Source: Theodoxus fluviatilis
Lineage: Eukaryota; Mollusca; Gastropoda; Cycloneritida; Neritidae
Assembly: GCA_034096865.1 (NCBI GenBank)
Contig: JAWQFJ010017343.1
Span: 15,001 to 79,000, forward strand
Direction: 5' to 3'
DNA length: 64,000 nucleotides
The notes below the pieces were generated by a model. The model did not search any database. It saw only the letters and a program-made list of their open reading frames with translations, and was not told the origin of the DNA. This document shows, one piece after another, positions 23,060 through 56,899 of the stretch. Both the position numbers and the translations under genes were made by a program. Within the stretch, counting starts at the first letter, position 1, and each line of letters begins with the position of its first letter.

Positions 23060-23295
23060 CCAATCGCAGGAACGGGAGGAACCGTGTGGGCTTGACGTCA
23101 CACATGCCTTGACATATATGGAAAAAGGGCTGAATTAAACCTGAGTGAAGGCAGTGAAAACAAGAACTCTTGTTTACCACTAATCGCATATCCGGTCTGT
23201 AGTGAATACCTCCCTGACCACAACATTCCTGGCAAATAAGCGCGCAATCGTCACCGGCTATAAATTACTTGCAGGCGGAATGGCCCGCCACAGTC
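23060..23295 (+). promoter_or_regulatory. Candidate promoter of the inhibitor gene: CCAAT, CRE, TATA
   Basis: A CCAAT box lies at 23060-23064, a perfect 8-bp CRE (tgacgtca) at 23093-23100 and tataaat at 23259-23265. Usual TATA spacing puts the transcription start near 23290, where cacagt could act as initiator, giving a 5' UTR of roughly 215 nt with no upstream ATG. A second TATA-like stretch (catatatgg, about 23110) lies 15 bp after the CRE and could be an alternative. CRE use would mean CREB-type, cAMP- or calcium-responsive control; that is inference from the motif alone. Confidence 0.5.
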
Positions 23296-23503
23296 GAGCG
23301 CAGAGCTGCCTGGGCGAGCAGAAGCAGTGTGGAGCCACGCGTAGCCCCGGAGCAAGGAAACGCCAGCATCTGCTCAGAGCTGTTTTGTACAGAAGCCAGA
23401 CAGCATCTCGCTGGCACCCTTCCTGCGCTGCAGCACGCCACCCCGACCTGCGTGTAGTTAGGTGACCACGCTTTCCCAGACTCGGAGCTCTGTGGCCTCG
23501 GAG

Positions 23504-44774
<21,271 letters not shown>

Positions 44775-46120
44775 GGCCAGCAAGGTTCCCTGCCCTCCAC
44801 CGCGCTCTTCCACCAACAGCACGTGTAGCACGAGACAGGGGAAATGGCGGCACGTAGATCACGGCAGACTTTCGGCCTCTGCTGGCGTGGCGTCTGTCCG
44901 ACGCACACTGCTGTTCTGAAGCGGTTCCTGGCCCATGATCCGCCCTCGCTGTCTGTGGAGATGGCCTCAGAGACAATACTTCGTAGAAGCAGCCTCCTTG
45001 TGTCACCCTAATTACGCGTCTGTCCAGGAACAACAACCATCCAGTAACATCAACAAAGATAGTTAGATTCTACGTGTCCTTGTCCTCATCACGGGCCCCT
45101 TGACAATCGTGCCTATTGCGGAGAGCTTACAGCATGTCAGCCGTGCTGCACGCGAGGAGTCTGTCCAAGCTCTCTTTCGCATTGCATGGGCCAGGGCAAG
45201 GCCAGAGTGTGCGAGACGTGGTGCACCTGAGACCAAGTTCAGCACACATCCGACCCGTCTTGCTGACTCCCGACCCAGAGCGCTCCACGCCCCAGTCCGA
45301 CGCGACGCCTGAAGGCGTCAACACGAACTTTGTTGCCCCCGAAATCCACCTACGAATTTGGAGAGGCCACCTCGTCTGTGGTCTCTTGCCATTTTCTGAA
45401 AGTCGTCCAAGTCAGAGGTGTGTGGATGTACATATTACAGAGACGTGACAAGTGCTTTGCAAAGTTTAAGGCACAGCTAGACGAGGAAGACAAGAGAGAT
45501 CATGCGTTTGAGCAAGGATGTCTACCGAGTATGCCTGTGTGCGTGCCTGCGTGGGTGCTCACGTGTACCTGCGTATGTATGTGAGAGCGAAATTAGAGAC
45601 AAAAATCGATGGTGTAAAATATGGTGCAAATGAATACGTCATTTGGTTTGCCACTTACCACTGTGTTCTGTCAGTACAACTTGGAGGGCAGTTGACTTGC
45701 CCTAGTGCAATAAGGTCAAGGACTTTTTCCCTCTTCCGATCGGAGCGTTAGGGCCTAACAAGTGTTGTCCTCTTTTGGTGTTGCGTTGATATCGACTAAT
45801 TGTGATCCTGATCATGTAACTGCAGGCAGTATACATTTCTGAGGAGGTTGTTATTCATTTACATCCTAATTGTTGGGTCATTTCACTTCGTTCATTTGTG
45901 TTTTAATGACCATAATCATGTCAAACACTCGACGTCACAATCTCGTTCTAATCGTGTAGTCTATGGTAGAGTTCAGAAGAGAGCTGATTTGTGAACGACT
46001 TAGCAGCCTAGTTTCGAATGTTTTCGCGACTGTCTCCAATAATTGATAATGGGATGCAGTTTAACGGACAGGATCGTGGCCGTAAGGTCCATCCCTAATA
46101 AAAGTACAATTTTCAAAGGA
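44775..46120 (+). other. Probable 3' UTR with poly(A) signal
   Basis: Downstream of the stop codon there is no recognisable coding sequence. The first AATAAA I find on the + strand is at 46097-46102, which would give a 3' UTR of about 1.3 kb. No other feature is seen in the stretch. The true cleavage site is not proven. Confidence 0.35.
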
Positions 46121-49100
46121 AAAGACTTAAGATCTGATTCTAAGGAACAGTGCAAGATGGGTCTTTTGAGTGATGAGGTTAATCTAGGTACTGCACTCAC
46201 CTGATTGTAATGCAGACAAAAAGTTCTCTAAAGGATGTGTTTATTGATCTGCCATAGGGAAAACAGCTCGACATGAGATATTGAGTAGACAATTTAGTAG
46301 ACTTTTACGTATTCTGTCTGTGATAGCATAGCTTAAAGGTATTCAAACCCTGCAGATTGTAGCTCACTTGAACGGGTTTTCAACTGGAATTACGATAACC
46401 CATAAGCAAGTTACTGCTGTGCTGTTATTTCTCTTTAGGTAGGAATTCATCATTTTTGGACGCTTTGTGTGCATTTTTGTACATATCTCATTAAGTCCTA
46501 TTTATATTTATTTGAATTTTATTTTTGTAAATCTCAGTATGAAATACAAGTTTGTGACATAAAAAAGTATTGTGTTCTTTGTCATGTGTTACCTTTTGCT
46601 AAACTTTGGAGTGTGCCTTATCCGGCACAAACGGGGGGTGATGGGTTGCATTGTCATCTAGGGCCAGAATTTTAGTTGGATGGAGATCTATTCTACTGGC
46701 ATCTTTATATGCCGAATTCGTATTTTGAAGAAGCACGGCTGAGTTCATCCACTGAGAGTACGCTAACGTGCTTTGAAAGTACAGCCATTCCCTGCTATCA
46801 GTGAACCTGCTGTCGCTGACCTCCCTGAATCACTACAAATACATTGTCTCCCGGACGGTAAAGTGAAAGGAAATTCGAAAAGTATCTCGTCCGTTGCAGA
46901 AAATCTGTCGCGAAAAAAATTGCGACCACAGGACTGATCTTTGAGAGCATTCCAAATGACGTCTTGCATCTAACGTCCAGGCGGATTTTGAGCCACGATC
47001 TCCGCTTAGTAGTCGTTGTCATCAGCCACAGGTACAGTCTTCACGTTACAGAGCGTCAATAGAACAAAATAACAACAACAAGAAGAGCACTCACGACAGT
47101 CCCGAACAGCATGCTGTAATATAAAATCAGCTGATATTCACTATCCGTCGGGCTTGTTCTGTTTTGAACTTAAAACATCCTCAACATTCCGATGGCGAGG
47201 GCCCAACATTCCTAGAGGGTCGTAATCTTTCACATCCTTCCCTGACAGAGCACACTAGATGACAACGGAAAAGGGCAAGAAGCAGATTATCCCTACATCC
47301 TATCCTCTCCATGTAAGATCATTAATGATGCTCTTTCATCATGTTCGTTGCCACTCGCATTAGCTCGACTATTTCCTGTTCACTCTGAAACTTTTTCAGA
47401 CAAACACTGCATACAAGAAAACAACGCTAAAACATTAGGAGAAAACTAGTAAGACAAGAGAAGAATTCGTCGCATATAAACCTATGCGTGAAAATGTTAA
47501 CATTCCAGGAATTCTTGCAGTTTTGCCATATGGTCACGCGCAGCATTTCAAGAGCATCCACGCTAGCAAAGCAGAGAAAGTGCTTGGGCGCCATCTGGCG
47601 GGCTGGGCGTAGTGGATGCCGTGCCAGGCTTGCACGTGGAACCCCTCGTGCAGGGCTGCATCACCTGGCCAGGGAGGCATTCCCCAGTGCAGCACTGCAC
47701 TCTCGGGGCGTGGGGCTGTTATCAGTAGACCCTGCATCACGGCGCGTTCTCGGGCTATTTGTGCAACAGATGACAGAACGGCGCCCGATGTTCAGGGTAT
47801 CGCGGACGCCTTAGCCGCGCCTGTATTTTCTAGGTGGGAGTAGTGCTGGCCCTCCCCGGCGCCCATTCAAATACCACGTGTCTCAGCTGCGATTCTATTG
47901 GTTATCTCTCGTGCCTTACCGTTTCCGTCAACACTTAAACCAGGAATTGCCGACGCCTGAATACCAATAGGCCTCCACTTAATCCCCTATCGAAGTCACG
48001 GAATGTTCTGCCAGCAGCCGAGACCCTGCCTGCTCTGATAAAGGCGAGAGTAAAAGTTAATGCGCGCGGTTTCCTGTCGAGTCGGATCATCCCGCCTAAT
48101 TGAGGATTCGGCCTCCTTCAATTTATACGTAATTTGAGGCAGCGCACGATGGAAGTGAGCGGCCTGCGAGTCAGAGAGGAGATAGCCACACCGCCTTCCA
48201 TCGCCTTGGTGCGGAGGCGTTTCAACCGTATTGACTTTCAGACTCCAAAGTCTGTCGGGATCAAAAGACCCGAGACTGCTCCAAGTGGAACATTTTCGGA
48301 GCGCCGGCCTCATCGAGATGCGCTTCCCAGTGTGCCAAGCTGGAGTGAAGCGCGTCCCCAGTAATTGGGCACGATCCGCACGCGCGGGAGTACAGTTTCC
48401 TCCTGAATGAATGTCGCAACGTCGACTGCGGGTCGTGGATCAAGGGCACTTCGGAGTGAATGCACAGCAATTACGGTTGCAGATAAGTAAACGAGGCACC
48501 CATTCAACCCTTTTGAGTACGTTGCTAGTGGACTTAAATGAGTTGTTTGAGGTTTTCCCCCTACTTATCCTCAAGGCTACATGCAGCATTTTTAATGGGG
48601 TCGACGCGATATAGGTGATGTCGTGGAGGCGCAAGTTGGCCCGACTCTGCTGCTTGCCTTGTGACACCCTTCCATCATTTCGCGGGTAAGAGGTAGTGCG
48701 CTTCGCGAAAGACCTTGAAGCTCTCCTATACGTCCGATGAAGAGGCTGCTATGATTACTATGGTAACGGTAATCACGCGGAGACTTCGAGCGTCAAGTCG
48801 GCAGTGAATTTACTGGCTTATGCATTGGGTCCTGCGGGACGTGGCGGGACTTTAGCGGGAGAAAAGGGTGTTTTTTTTCTTCTTCAGGACGCAGCGAGAC
48901 TTCCGGTGGTAAGGGATCTGCCAAAGGAATCTGACGATGTTTTTATGATTTTTAGCAACAGGAGCAGAATAAGCTCATTTGGTGGAATACAACAGCTTTC
49001 GGTGACTGGCTGTACAAACCTCCACACGAAAACCATCATCAAAACTGTAATGAATGCATAGAGGTATTTTGCTTCTCTACGCAGTAGCCTGTGTATCTGT

Positions 49101-51190
49101 TTCTGGCTGTCGTTTGTTTGGTGGGGGTTTCTATTTTAATTTGACAGTTTCGTGTATGGAATAGTATAAGAACGGGATTATTCGTGCACTTTAGTCCTAA
49201 CTTGATTTTGAATTGGCTTGCGTATTCTTCATCGAAGCACATACAAAATGGCAAATATACTGACGATGCAAAAGGCTCATATCACTAAAGATCATAAGAT
49301 CTTTGATATCACCCTCAATTGGTTTTGTGATCCTTTCACGCCACGAAACAGCACCTATTATGACATTCTATGTCGTAGCATGCGTACTACATGCCAAAAT
49401 ATCTTACAGCTTCGGAACAGAAATAAACAGACTCGTTTTTCAAACCAGTTTACTTTTCCATCCGAGCAATCAGAGAAGGGCGTACGTACCATCAACGAGA
49501 CAAACACGAACATGCACGCAGCTATTTTCTCCCGTGTATATTTCGCATCACTGCTACCACCCCCAGTGCAAATATGGATCCTCGACCGTAACTGAACCGC
49601 ACCGCGCGTGCGTCAGACAACACGTGCGAAGCAACAGAGCAAACGCCACGTCCGTGTGGCAAGCACGCATGGGGAAGCAGACCTTCTGCTGGGCGTCGTG
49701 GAAGAACTTTTTTCACTCACATTCTTTCATACGGTGGCCGCTGAAGTGATAGAACCTTTTGTTCAACGAGCTTCGGTCTCGTTTACACTCGTTGATTGAT
49801 GCAAACAAAATCCTGGATTATAAACGCGGCCCTGCACGGTTCTCTCTGGGTTATTATTATTTTTGGCCTGCGTTGTAAATCTGAATACTAATAAAACTCC
49901 TGACACCTGAGACCCAGTTTATTGCCACATCACAGCACAGCCTATGAATGCCTTCACGTCGTATACCCTGGCCCTAGAAAATGCAGACCCTATGTCTAGC
50001 TACATGTGTATATACTCACATGCACAATGTGTTTCAGTAGTCTCTTTCAGCCTTTTACAATGTTTATCCCCGTGAGAATAATTACGACAAACTGGGTAAT
50101 GTTAAAGCACAATTGCATCTGCCGTTCTCTCTTCAATTCTTACTCTCAATGTGTGTGACATCAACTTCAGCTCTTACCTTAGCCCTGCATAATGCACTCA
50201 ACGTACATGTACGGCAATTAAGTGACAAGCGGCTGTGAAATTAAAGCGACAAAATGATCTGTGTGAAGCATTTGGGGGAATACAAAACAAAGCAACTGGT
50301 GCCTTTGCTGCAGATAAAAGTTTTGATCATATAGATGATGAGCAAGGAGTAGAACTGAGTTTTCTGAAGGGGAGAAAGAACGTCAATGAATGAATTGCAT
50401 TATTTGGCATTACTTCGCCTCTGGAGGAGAAAAGGGCTTGCTTTGGCAGGGTTCCATGAAGCCGACAAGTCGTAATCTTATCCCCAGTTAGAATACGGGC
50501 ATTTTGTGCTGGAGTTCAACTGGAGGCATTGGAAGCATCCTGACATGCAGAGTCTGTATCTTCAAAGGCCATGAGCTGGATGTACATCTACTTGATGCTT
50601 GCTTCAATGGAAACCATCACAGCGATTGGGTGTGCGGACCACGAGGCGTTGGAGCATTCAGTCTTCCCTGAACCCATCTCTGTGGTGTGTTTTTTTTTCA
50701 CGCGTGACTGGTCGTTTCCTAGGATGAAAATCGTCCACGTTCAGTCAGACACTCCAGATATTATTTTTTAAACAGTGGCCGACTCGAAAGTACAACAAGG
50801 CTATAATCATAGCTTGCAGCTATCTTACTACAATTACCGTGGGAAAATGATGTGATGCAACCACAGCAACGCAGATGACTTCATCATTAGGACAAACAAT
50901 AAACGTTTGTGTCTTTGATGTCAGAATTCATGGCAACTCCCCTGTGATCTTCTTCACGTTCACTGTAACTAGTGTAAAGTACACCCCACCATTACAAATA
51001 AATGCCAACACAGTTGAAAGTGAGTTTCCAGCTAAGAATGCCACAGTCTTTGCGTGAAGTATTCATACTTTAAAATGATTCGTTGTGCAATGCCAGTCTT
51101 CGTTTATAGCTTAACCGAATAAACGCACATTTAATGTTGGTGGAGGCCTGGGTTTAAAGCTATGGCAAAGCAGGACGCATGACTCGGCAT
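46121..51190. other. Unassigned unique sequence (5 kb)
   Basis: Short open frames on both strands only. A CpG-rich stretch lies at about 47590-47830. No recognisable domain, RNA gene or repeat. Confidence 0.45.
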
Positions 51191-51195
51191 TTAAC

Positions 51196-51282
51196 ACACA
51201 CACACACACGCACGCACACACACACACACATACGCACGCACGCAGGCACACACACACACACACACACGCACGCACGCACACA
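51196..51282. repeat. (AC)n with cgcacgca interruptions
   Basis: Interrupted AC array. Confidence 0.97.
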
Positions 51283-51289
51283 GACGGTG

Positions 51290-52820
51290 AGATGTTCCGA
51301 GCTGATTTTTGTCATTGCTTCTTCACGACTTCGACAAGCACTGTATACATGTCCTACGATTTAAACGAACGAAAAGATCTGACTGGGAATGTAGTTTTGA
51401 TATTTACAAATATGTCAAACACGAAGATTATTCCTGCCGCTCAAACAGCTCAGCAAAAAGCATCATTTGGTGTATTGGGTTCTTCCAGACGTAAAGTACT
51501 TTGTGCATGCGTGGCATCATCGTTGGCACGGATCACGCCTTCTCGCTGTGGGCGGAAAAGCTCGGATGTTTGGGACGTCGACGCGGGTGACTCGAGCCAC
51601 ACCGAGAAGAGGGCAAGTAGAGCTGGCGCGAAGAAAGAGCCCTTCCTTCCATTCCTACCTTCAAACCTCGCGCGGGAGCCACCCAGCCCGTGCTTGGAAG
51701 GCTGTTTCCGAGTGCAGGCCTCAAGCTCGCTCTGTGGAGTCCACTGGATGACCCAACCCGCTCCGCACCCCGGTGAGGCTCGCTGGTGCTTTCCCATTTT
51801 CGCCATGGTCAAAGACATGGCATTGCCTTGCCGGGGCACTCAGAGCCTCTCCTCTCTAGATCTGGGCAAACGCACGGTGGAGCTGGATGCTCGCGTCAGG
51901 CGAGGTCGCACTTGAACCTCTGGCTCTGGAGACGTTGCTAGTTCGCCATCTAGCCGCCGGTTCGGCCGACTCCGAGGTCCATCCGGTTTGAAAAGATGCA
52001 TTACTGCCGCCCCCGCCGGTGCCAAGGCCTGCCTCTCCCGTCTGATCAGCTTCCAGGGGGCAATGAGTGCCCTGGACAGAGATACGGAAGTGGAGTGGCG
52101 CATCTCCAACAACCCGGCAGTCACGTGGGTTGAGACGATGCCGGTTCAAACTGAACGATTCACATAGGTAGGACGCACTAGTATCTCGTTTCAAACTGAT
52201 GGATGAAGTATTAATGGCAACTACCAAAGGACTAGTGTTTAGGTGGAGTCAGGAGGAGGAGGAGGGGCTGATGGCATGAAAATTGAAACGGGGAAGGGGT
52301 GGGCGGTGGGGTGTGAAAAGAAACTGAATGGGTCAAGAAAAGAAAGGCGGTATGGAAGATGTATATTGGACAAAAAAAAATCCTTCTAATATACTGATTA
52401 TGTGATGTAATGTGAGATTCTTGAAGGGAATAAAAGGCGGCTGAAAAACAACTGTGTCATGTTTCAAAGGTTTTGATTTGTCCACAAATAAACATGAATG
52501 AGGTCTTTAATAAACTTAGCTGATGAGTTAGTTGTTTTAGTTGAATCCTCACGATCACATGAATTAACTCTGACAACAAATCAATTACATTGTCAAAGAC
52601 ATCTCAAGTACGAAATACGACACGGTTTATTCATTATGCTTGCTTTCTAAACCAAAGAAAGCTTTCTTTTTTATCATAGAATGTTTTATAAACTTTCTCT
52701 TGATGACACTTTTTACACTTATAAGCCCTGTCCGTGTACATGCATGTGTGCGTGCGTGCATAGGTGCGTGTGCGTGTTTGTGAAGAGTGAGTGGGTGAGC
52801 GAGTGAGTGGGTGAGCGAGT
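51290..52820. other. Unassigned sequence
   Basis: A 207-residue open frame (51292-51915, +) and overlapping minus frames have no recognisable motif. No gene is called. Confidence 0.4.
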
Positions 52821-52827
52821 GAGTGAT

Positions 52828-52829
52828 TT

Positions 52830-52881
<52 letters not shown>

Positions 52882-52931
52882 AAGAGAGAGAGAGAACGAA
52901 TGAAAAATTATTGTGTGGGCCCCGGGCCCAT
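52828..52931 (-). repeat. (GA)n array abutting a retroelement 3' tail
   Basis: GA at 52828-52890, then on the minus strand a GGGCCCGGGGCCC palindrome followed by ACACAATAATTTTTCATTCG. This repeats the hairpin-plus-A-rich-tail arrangement seen elsewhere. Confidence 0.7.
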
Positions 52932-52944
52932 TACAAGGGGGAGA

Positions 52945-53135
52945 TGGATGGATGGATAGACAATGTTTTACGGCCTATCAGCCTTGTAGGCTATATAAGA
53001 CCATTACACACGAAAATCACTAGAACAGTTTAGAGTAAACGCTAATCTCAAGTTACGGTATCCCTAGTTATTCGCCTCTTACGAATCGCGTAGGGAAACG
53101 CGGTGGGTCAATTCTTACCCCGAACCGACATGGGG
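52945..53135 (-). mobile_element. Copy 2 of the ~190-bp retroposon family, 13-bp target duplication
   Basis: The 191-bp element is flanked by identical tacaagggggaga at 52932-52944 and 53136-53148. Its minus-strand 3' end is a (TCCA)n tail and its 5' end forms a hairpin (a GGTTCGGGG loop region with GACCCACC). It matches copy 1 over its whole length. The 13-bp duplication with a simple-repeat tail shows LINE-mediated retroposition. No clear Pol III boxes are seen. Confidence 0.9.
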
Positions 53136-53148
53136 TACAAGGGGGAGA

Positions 53149-56100
53149 ACAGCAAAACAAATTAAATCAACAGTACCGATACCGATGCTGATATCAAGAT
53201 TTTAGCAAGAGCTGCAGCACGCGCATAATGACACGTGTTAGTTCATGACAATGTGACGTTACCATCAACACGGAGAAGTCTTCCTCACTTTCGTCTCGCA
53301 CGCCAGGGATGCTGTCGTTTTTGCAGCATGCCAGGACGAGACGAGGAGCTTGTTAATCCTGCAGGCTTGGGAGTTGCTCCTCGGCGGTTTGATGTGTCGG
53401 AGAGCAAGCGCCTGACTTCACGACGTGATGACGTTGTGCGTTGGTCGTGGCCAGGAGTTGACTTGGTTGGATCCTGGTCTACAGCAGCTTTGGTGGGAAC
53501 TGGAATGGTGCAGGGCTGTCAGGCTTCGGATGTGAAGTCGCCAGTCGCGATTACTTGCCTTGATCATTGTCAACATGGCGGGATTTGTCAGGCGACTTTT
53601 TCGGCTTGGCCAGATGTACCTCTTCATCGACAGCTTCTTCTTTTTCTCTGAGGCGCTAAAAGATCTCTTGAAGGTCCTTTCTGAGTGAAGTACTAAACTC
53701 TTGCTGTGACCTCATTATGGGACAGTCATTCGCTGTAGAGCACACTGGGTCAGAGGTCACAACACAGTCGGCTGGCCCTGCATCGTTGCTCCCATTCACG
53801 TCTGCACGCAAGGCACGCACTTCCAAAGGAGCAGGAAAATCTCGTGCAATGGCGACATTGGGTTTGGAAATGTTCAAATCATTGTTATCGCCATTAACTT
53901 CACACTGAACAAGAGACGAGAGAGAGAGAGAGAGAGATAGAGAGAAAGAGAGAGAGAGAGAGATGCTTTTTTTCATAAGCAAAACAGCAATGAAAATATG
54001 ATCAGACAACACATCTTGTCATAAATACTTGTTGTTGTTGTTGTTCTTGTTCTTGTGGTCGTTGTTGTTGTTGAGAAAAGTGCATCTTTGTGTTTGAAGC
54101 CGATTTGTGGCTCGCCTTAGGCACTGAACGAGAGGAGAACGTCACGTTACTCGGATTTTGCAACCAATGTGACGTTCCATGTCCAAAGTGGATTGTAGTA
54201 CGTCCCAAGTGGTCACAGTATGCTTGGTGTCAATTGATCGGAAAGTGTTTAATACACCACTTCTCTTGGAGTAGTCGACGTTTTCAAGTATGCTGTTTTA
54301 TTCGAGAAAATTTCATCAAATATCGCATAAAAATTCCTCCGATTTAGTCCTTTTCCTTTTATTCTTATTTTCACGTTGATGTCCTCGCGAAAAAAAGGAT
54401 TAAATATAGCTACCTTTTTAACAGATTTGTTGCAGCTTTGAATTTTGCTTTGTAACACCTCCTAATGTTGCTTTGCCGGAAAGCAATCCCTTCAAGTTTC
54501 ATGTGAAAGACCGACATGTCCACGTTCCGCCAACCTGAAAAACAGAGTTGTTCCCATAGCGAACCCGAGGCGGCAGTTTGCATTTTTACCAAAAAAACGA
54601 ATGCACTGAAGACTCCCCAGCACAAGAATGCTCATGTTGGTGTCACATTCCTTCGGTAATTCAGACAAGAAAAAATGTTTCTATCTTTTTCCTGTGAATA
54701 AAGATTTATGGCATAATGCTCGACGTGATAAAATGAGATTGGCTCGCCCCCATAGAGTGTCGACAGGGAGTATTTTGATTGAGTGGAATGCATGTGTGAT
54801 ATTTCAATCTCTCCTCCGCACCACGCCTCTGTGTACATTGTTATATCAAGTTCTAGACCCTGCCTAATTCTGTCAACCTTCCCGTCCTCTTAGTCAATAC
54901 GAAGTAATGCCTTGCTACACAAAAGCGTGTGCAATTATGAGGGGAAATTCTCCACCCGACATTGGCGGCATGCCTAGAATAACTACACCATATCCAGGTT
55001 AACGCACTAAAAGACACAGCGCACGGGCAAGTGAGGAGAAAGTCGACCACTCGGCCACTTGCATGTCATATCTCTCTAAAACTCTCACCGACAATAATAG
55101 CATCTGCTAATTACGCTACCGGGGTTGCCTAATCCGTCGTCTTACTTGTGGGGTTTTTTCTTCTCTTTCCGACAAACACAAGACAGCAGCTCTAACCTCA
55201 AAGTTTGTTTGACCAAAATATCGAAGGTAAAGATGGGTGAGGAAAAACAGATGAAAGGTGCGTGGGTGGACAGCGTTCACCTGCACATGCACCTGCGAAG
55301 ATGTGATGGTTAGATAGAGGCGAGTAAACACTATTTAAACCATTTTACAACCTCGCCATACACTTGTTCTCGAGTGGAGAAACCACTCTGCGAGATGGGA
55401 GAGAAAAAAAGTTGCAACGGCGGGAATAGCATCAGGAGCAGGCTATTTGGGACTACTGGGCCTGCTGGAGACTGACAGGGAGGTAGCTGCCCTGGCCACC
55501 TGCAGGCCTGGCGTCCCAAGTGCTGGACAAGACGTTGAACTGCCCTTACTCCAAGTGAGCAAGGCAGCCGGTGCGAACCCGCCTCGCCCTGCCCCCGCTA
55601 CCGCCCCGTGTCCACACCCACGGTAGACCTAAGGTACAGAGGAAAAGGCCCGGTGGAGCAGCTGTCGGTAGCAGAGACAAACAATCTGCGCACGAAGTTC
55701 AGGCCAACGGGTAAAAGTTTGGTGGAGTCAGCTATCTCCCGCCATCCTTGTTTGCATAGGTCTCCCTGTCTGCAGGCCGACGACCGCGTGCGTCTTCAGC
55801 AGTCCTGGGGATGCAACCCTTGGGATGCGGCGGGAAGAAAGGGAGGGTTGGGTCGAGAGTCGATGGGGTCACGTTTGGGAATGTGGAAACGAGAGAGAGG
55901 GCCTGCCCTCGACGGGTACCGTAAGTTATGCACCGTGAAAAGGCCGGATCGTCCCCGACAGTCCTCTGCACGTGCTGCTCTGTTGTAACGATCTCATTAC
56001 AAGGGCACGTCGGGCCCGGGCTAATTGCGGGCGGCGCTAATTTGTCGCCACAAGTGGGCGAGAGACCTGCAGGGGCGACAGCGAAGACCTCCATTTCCAT

Positions 56101-56570
56101 AATGCCACGCTGCGCCAGCTTCACACGGGCGTTTTAAGATACTCCCTGGTGTCATGAAGTGTACGGTTGAATTACGACTCGTGGTTCAGGTGGAGTTCAC
56201 GCAATGTTTAACCAATGGCTCGTGCAAAAACACAGGTGCACTAAGAAGATTAGAAGGAGATAACTCAAGAGCGCAGCGAAGTGGGGCTGAAATTATGTCT
56301 ATGAAGGGACGCCTCTATCTAAGCAAGCTGTCAGATTATCGTCAATATGTGCAGCAGGTGTTGGGTCAATTACCGATGTCCGAATCCGGGTATGATCTAA
56401 TGGAACGATCAAGGGATAACTGGAAGAAAGGTCAACAACCCAAGAGGAAGGAATATTTGTTGGCTAGAAGGCAGTAAACTCAAATTGTTATAACTTTACA
56501 GCGGAGGCACATTTACGGGGCAAGAAGATAACCAAATAACTAATTGCTTGTATAGCGGAGGAAAAGACGA
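53149..56570. other. Unassigned sequence with small (GA)n and (TTG)n arrays
   Basis: (GA)n with breaks at 53916-53964 and TTG/TTC repeats at 54030-54072. A tRNA-like A box (GTGGCCGAGTGGTCGAC, minus, near 55050) has no matching B box. No gene is recognised. Confidence 0.45.
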
Positions 56571-56605
56571 GATCCCATGGTCCCAAAGAAGAGAGGGATG
56601 GGATT

Positions 56606-56898
<293 letters not shown>

Positions 56899-56899
<1 letters not shown>

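Noticed and set aside
54940..55060. tRNA-Ser/Leu-like gene
   Set aside because: Only an A-box-like string (GTGGCCGAGTGGTCGAC) is seen. No B box lies at the right distance and no fold is evident.
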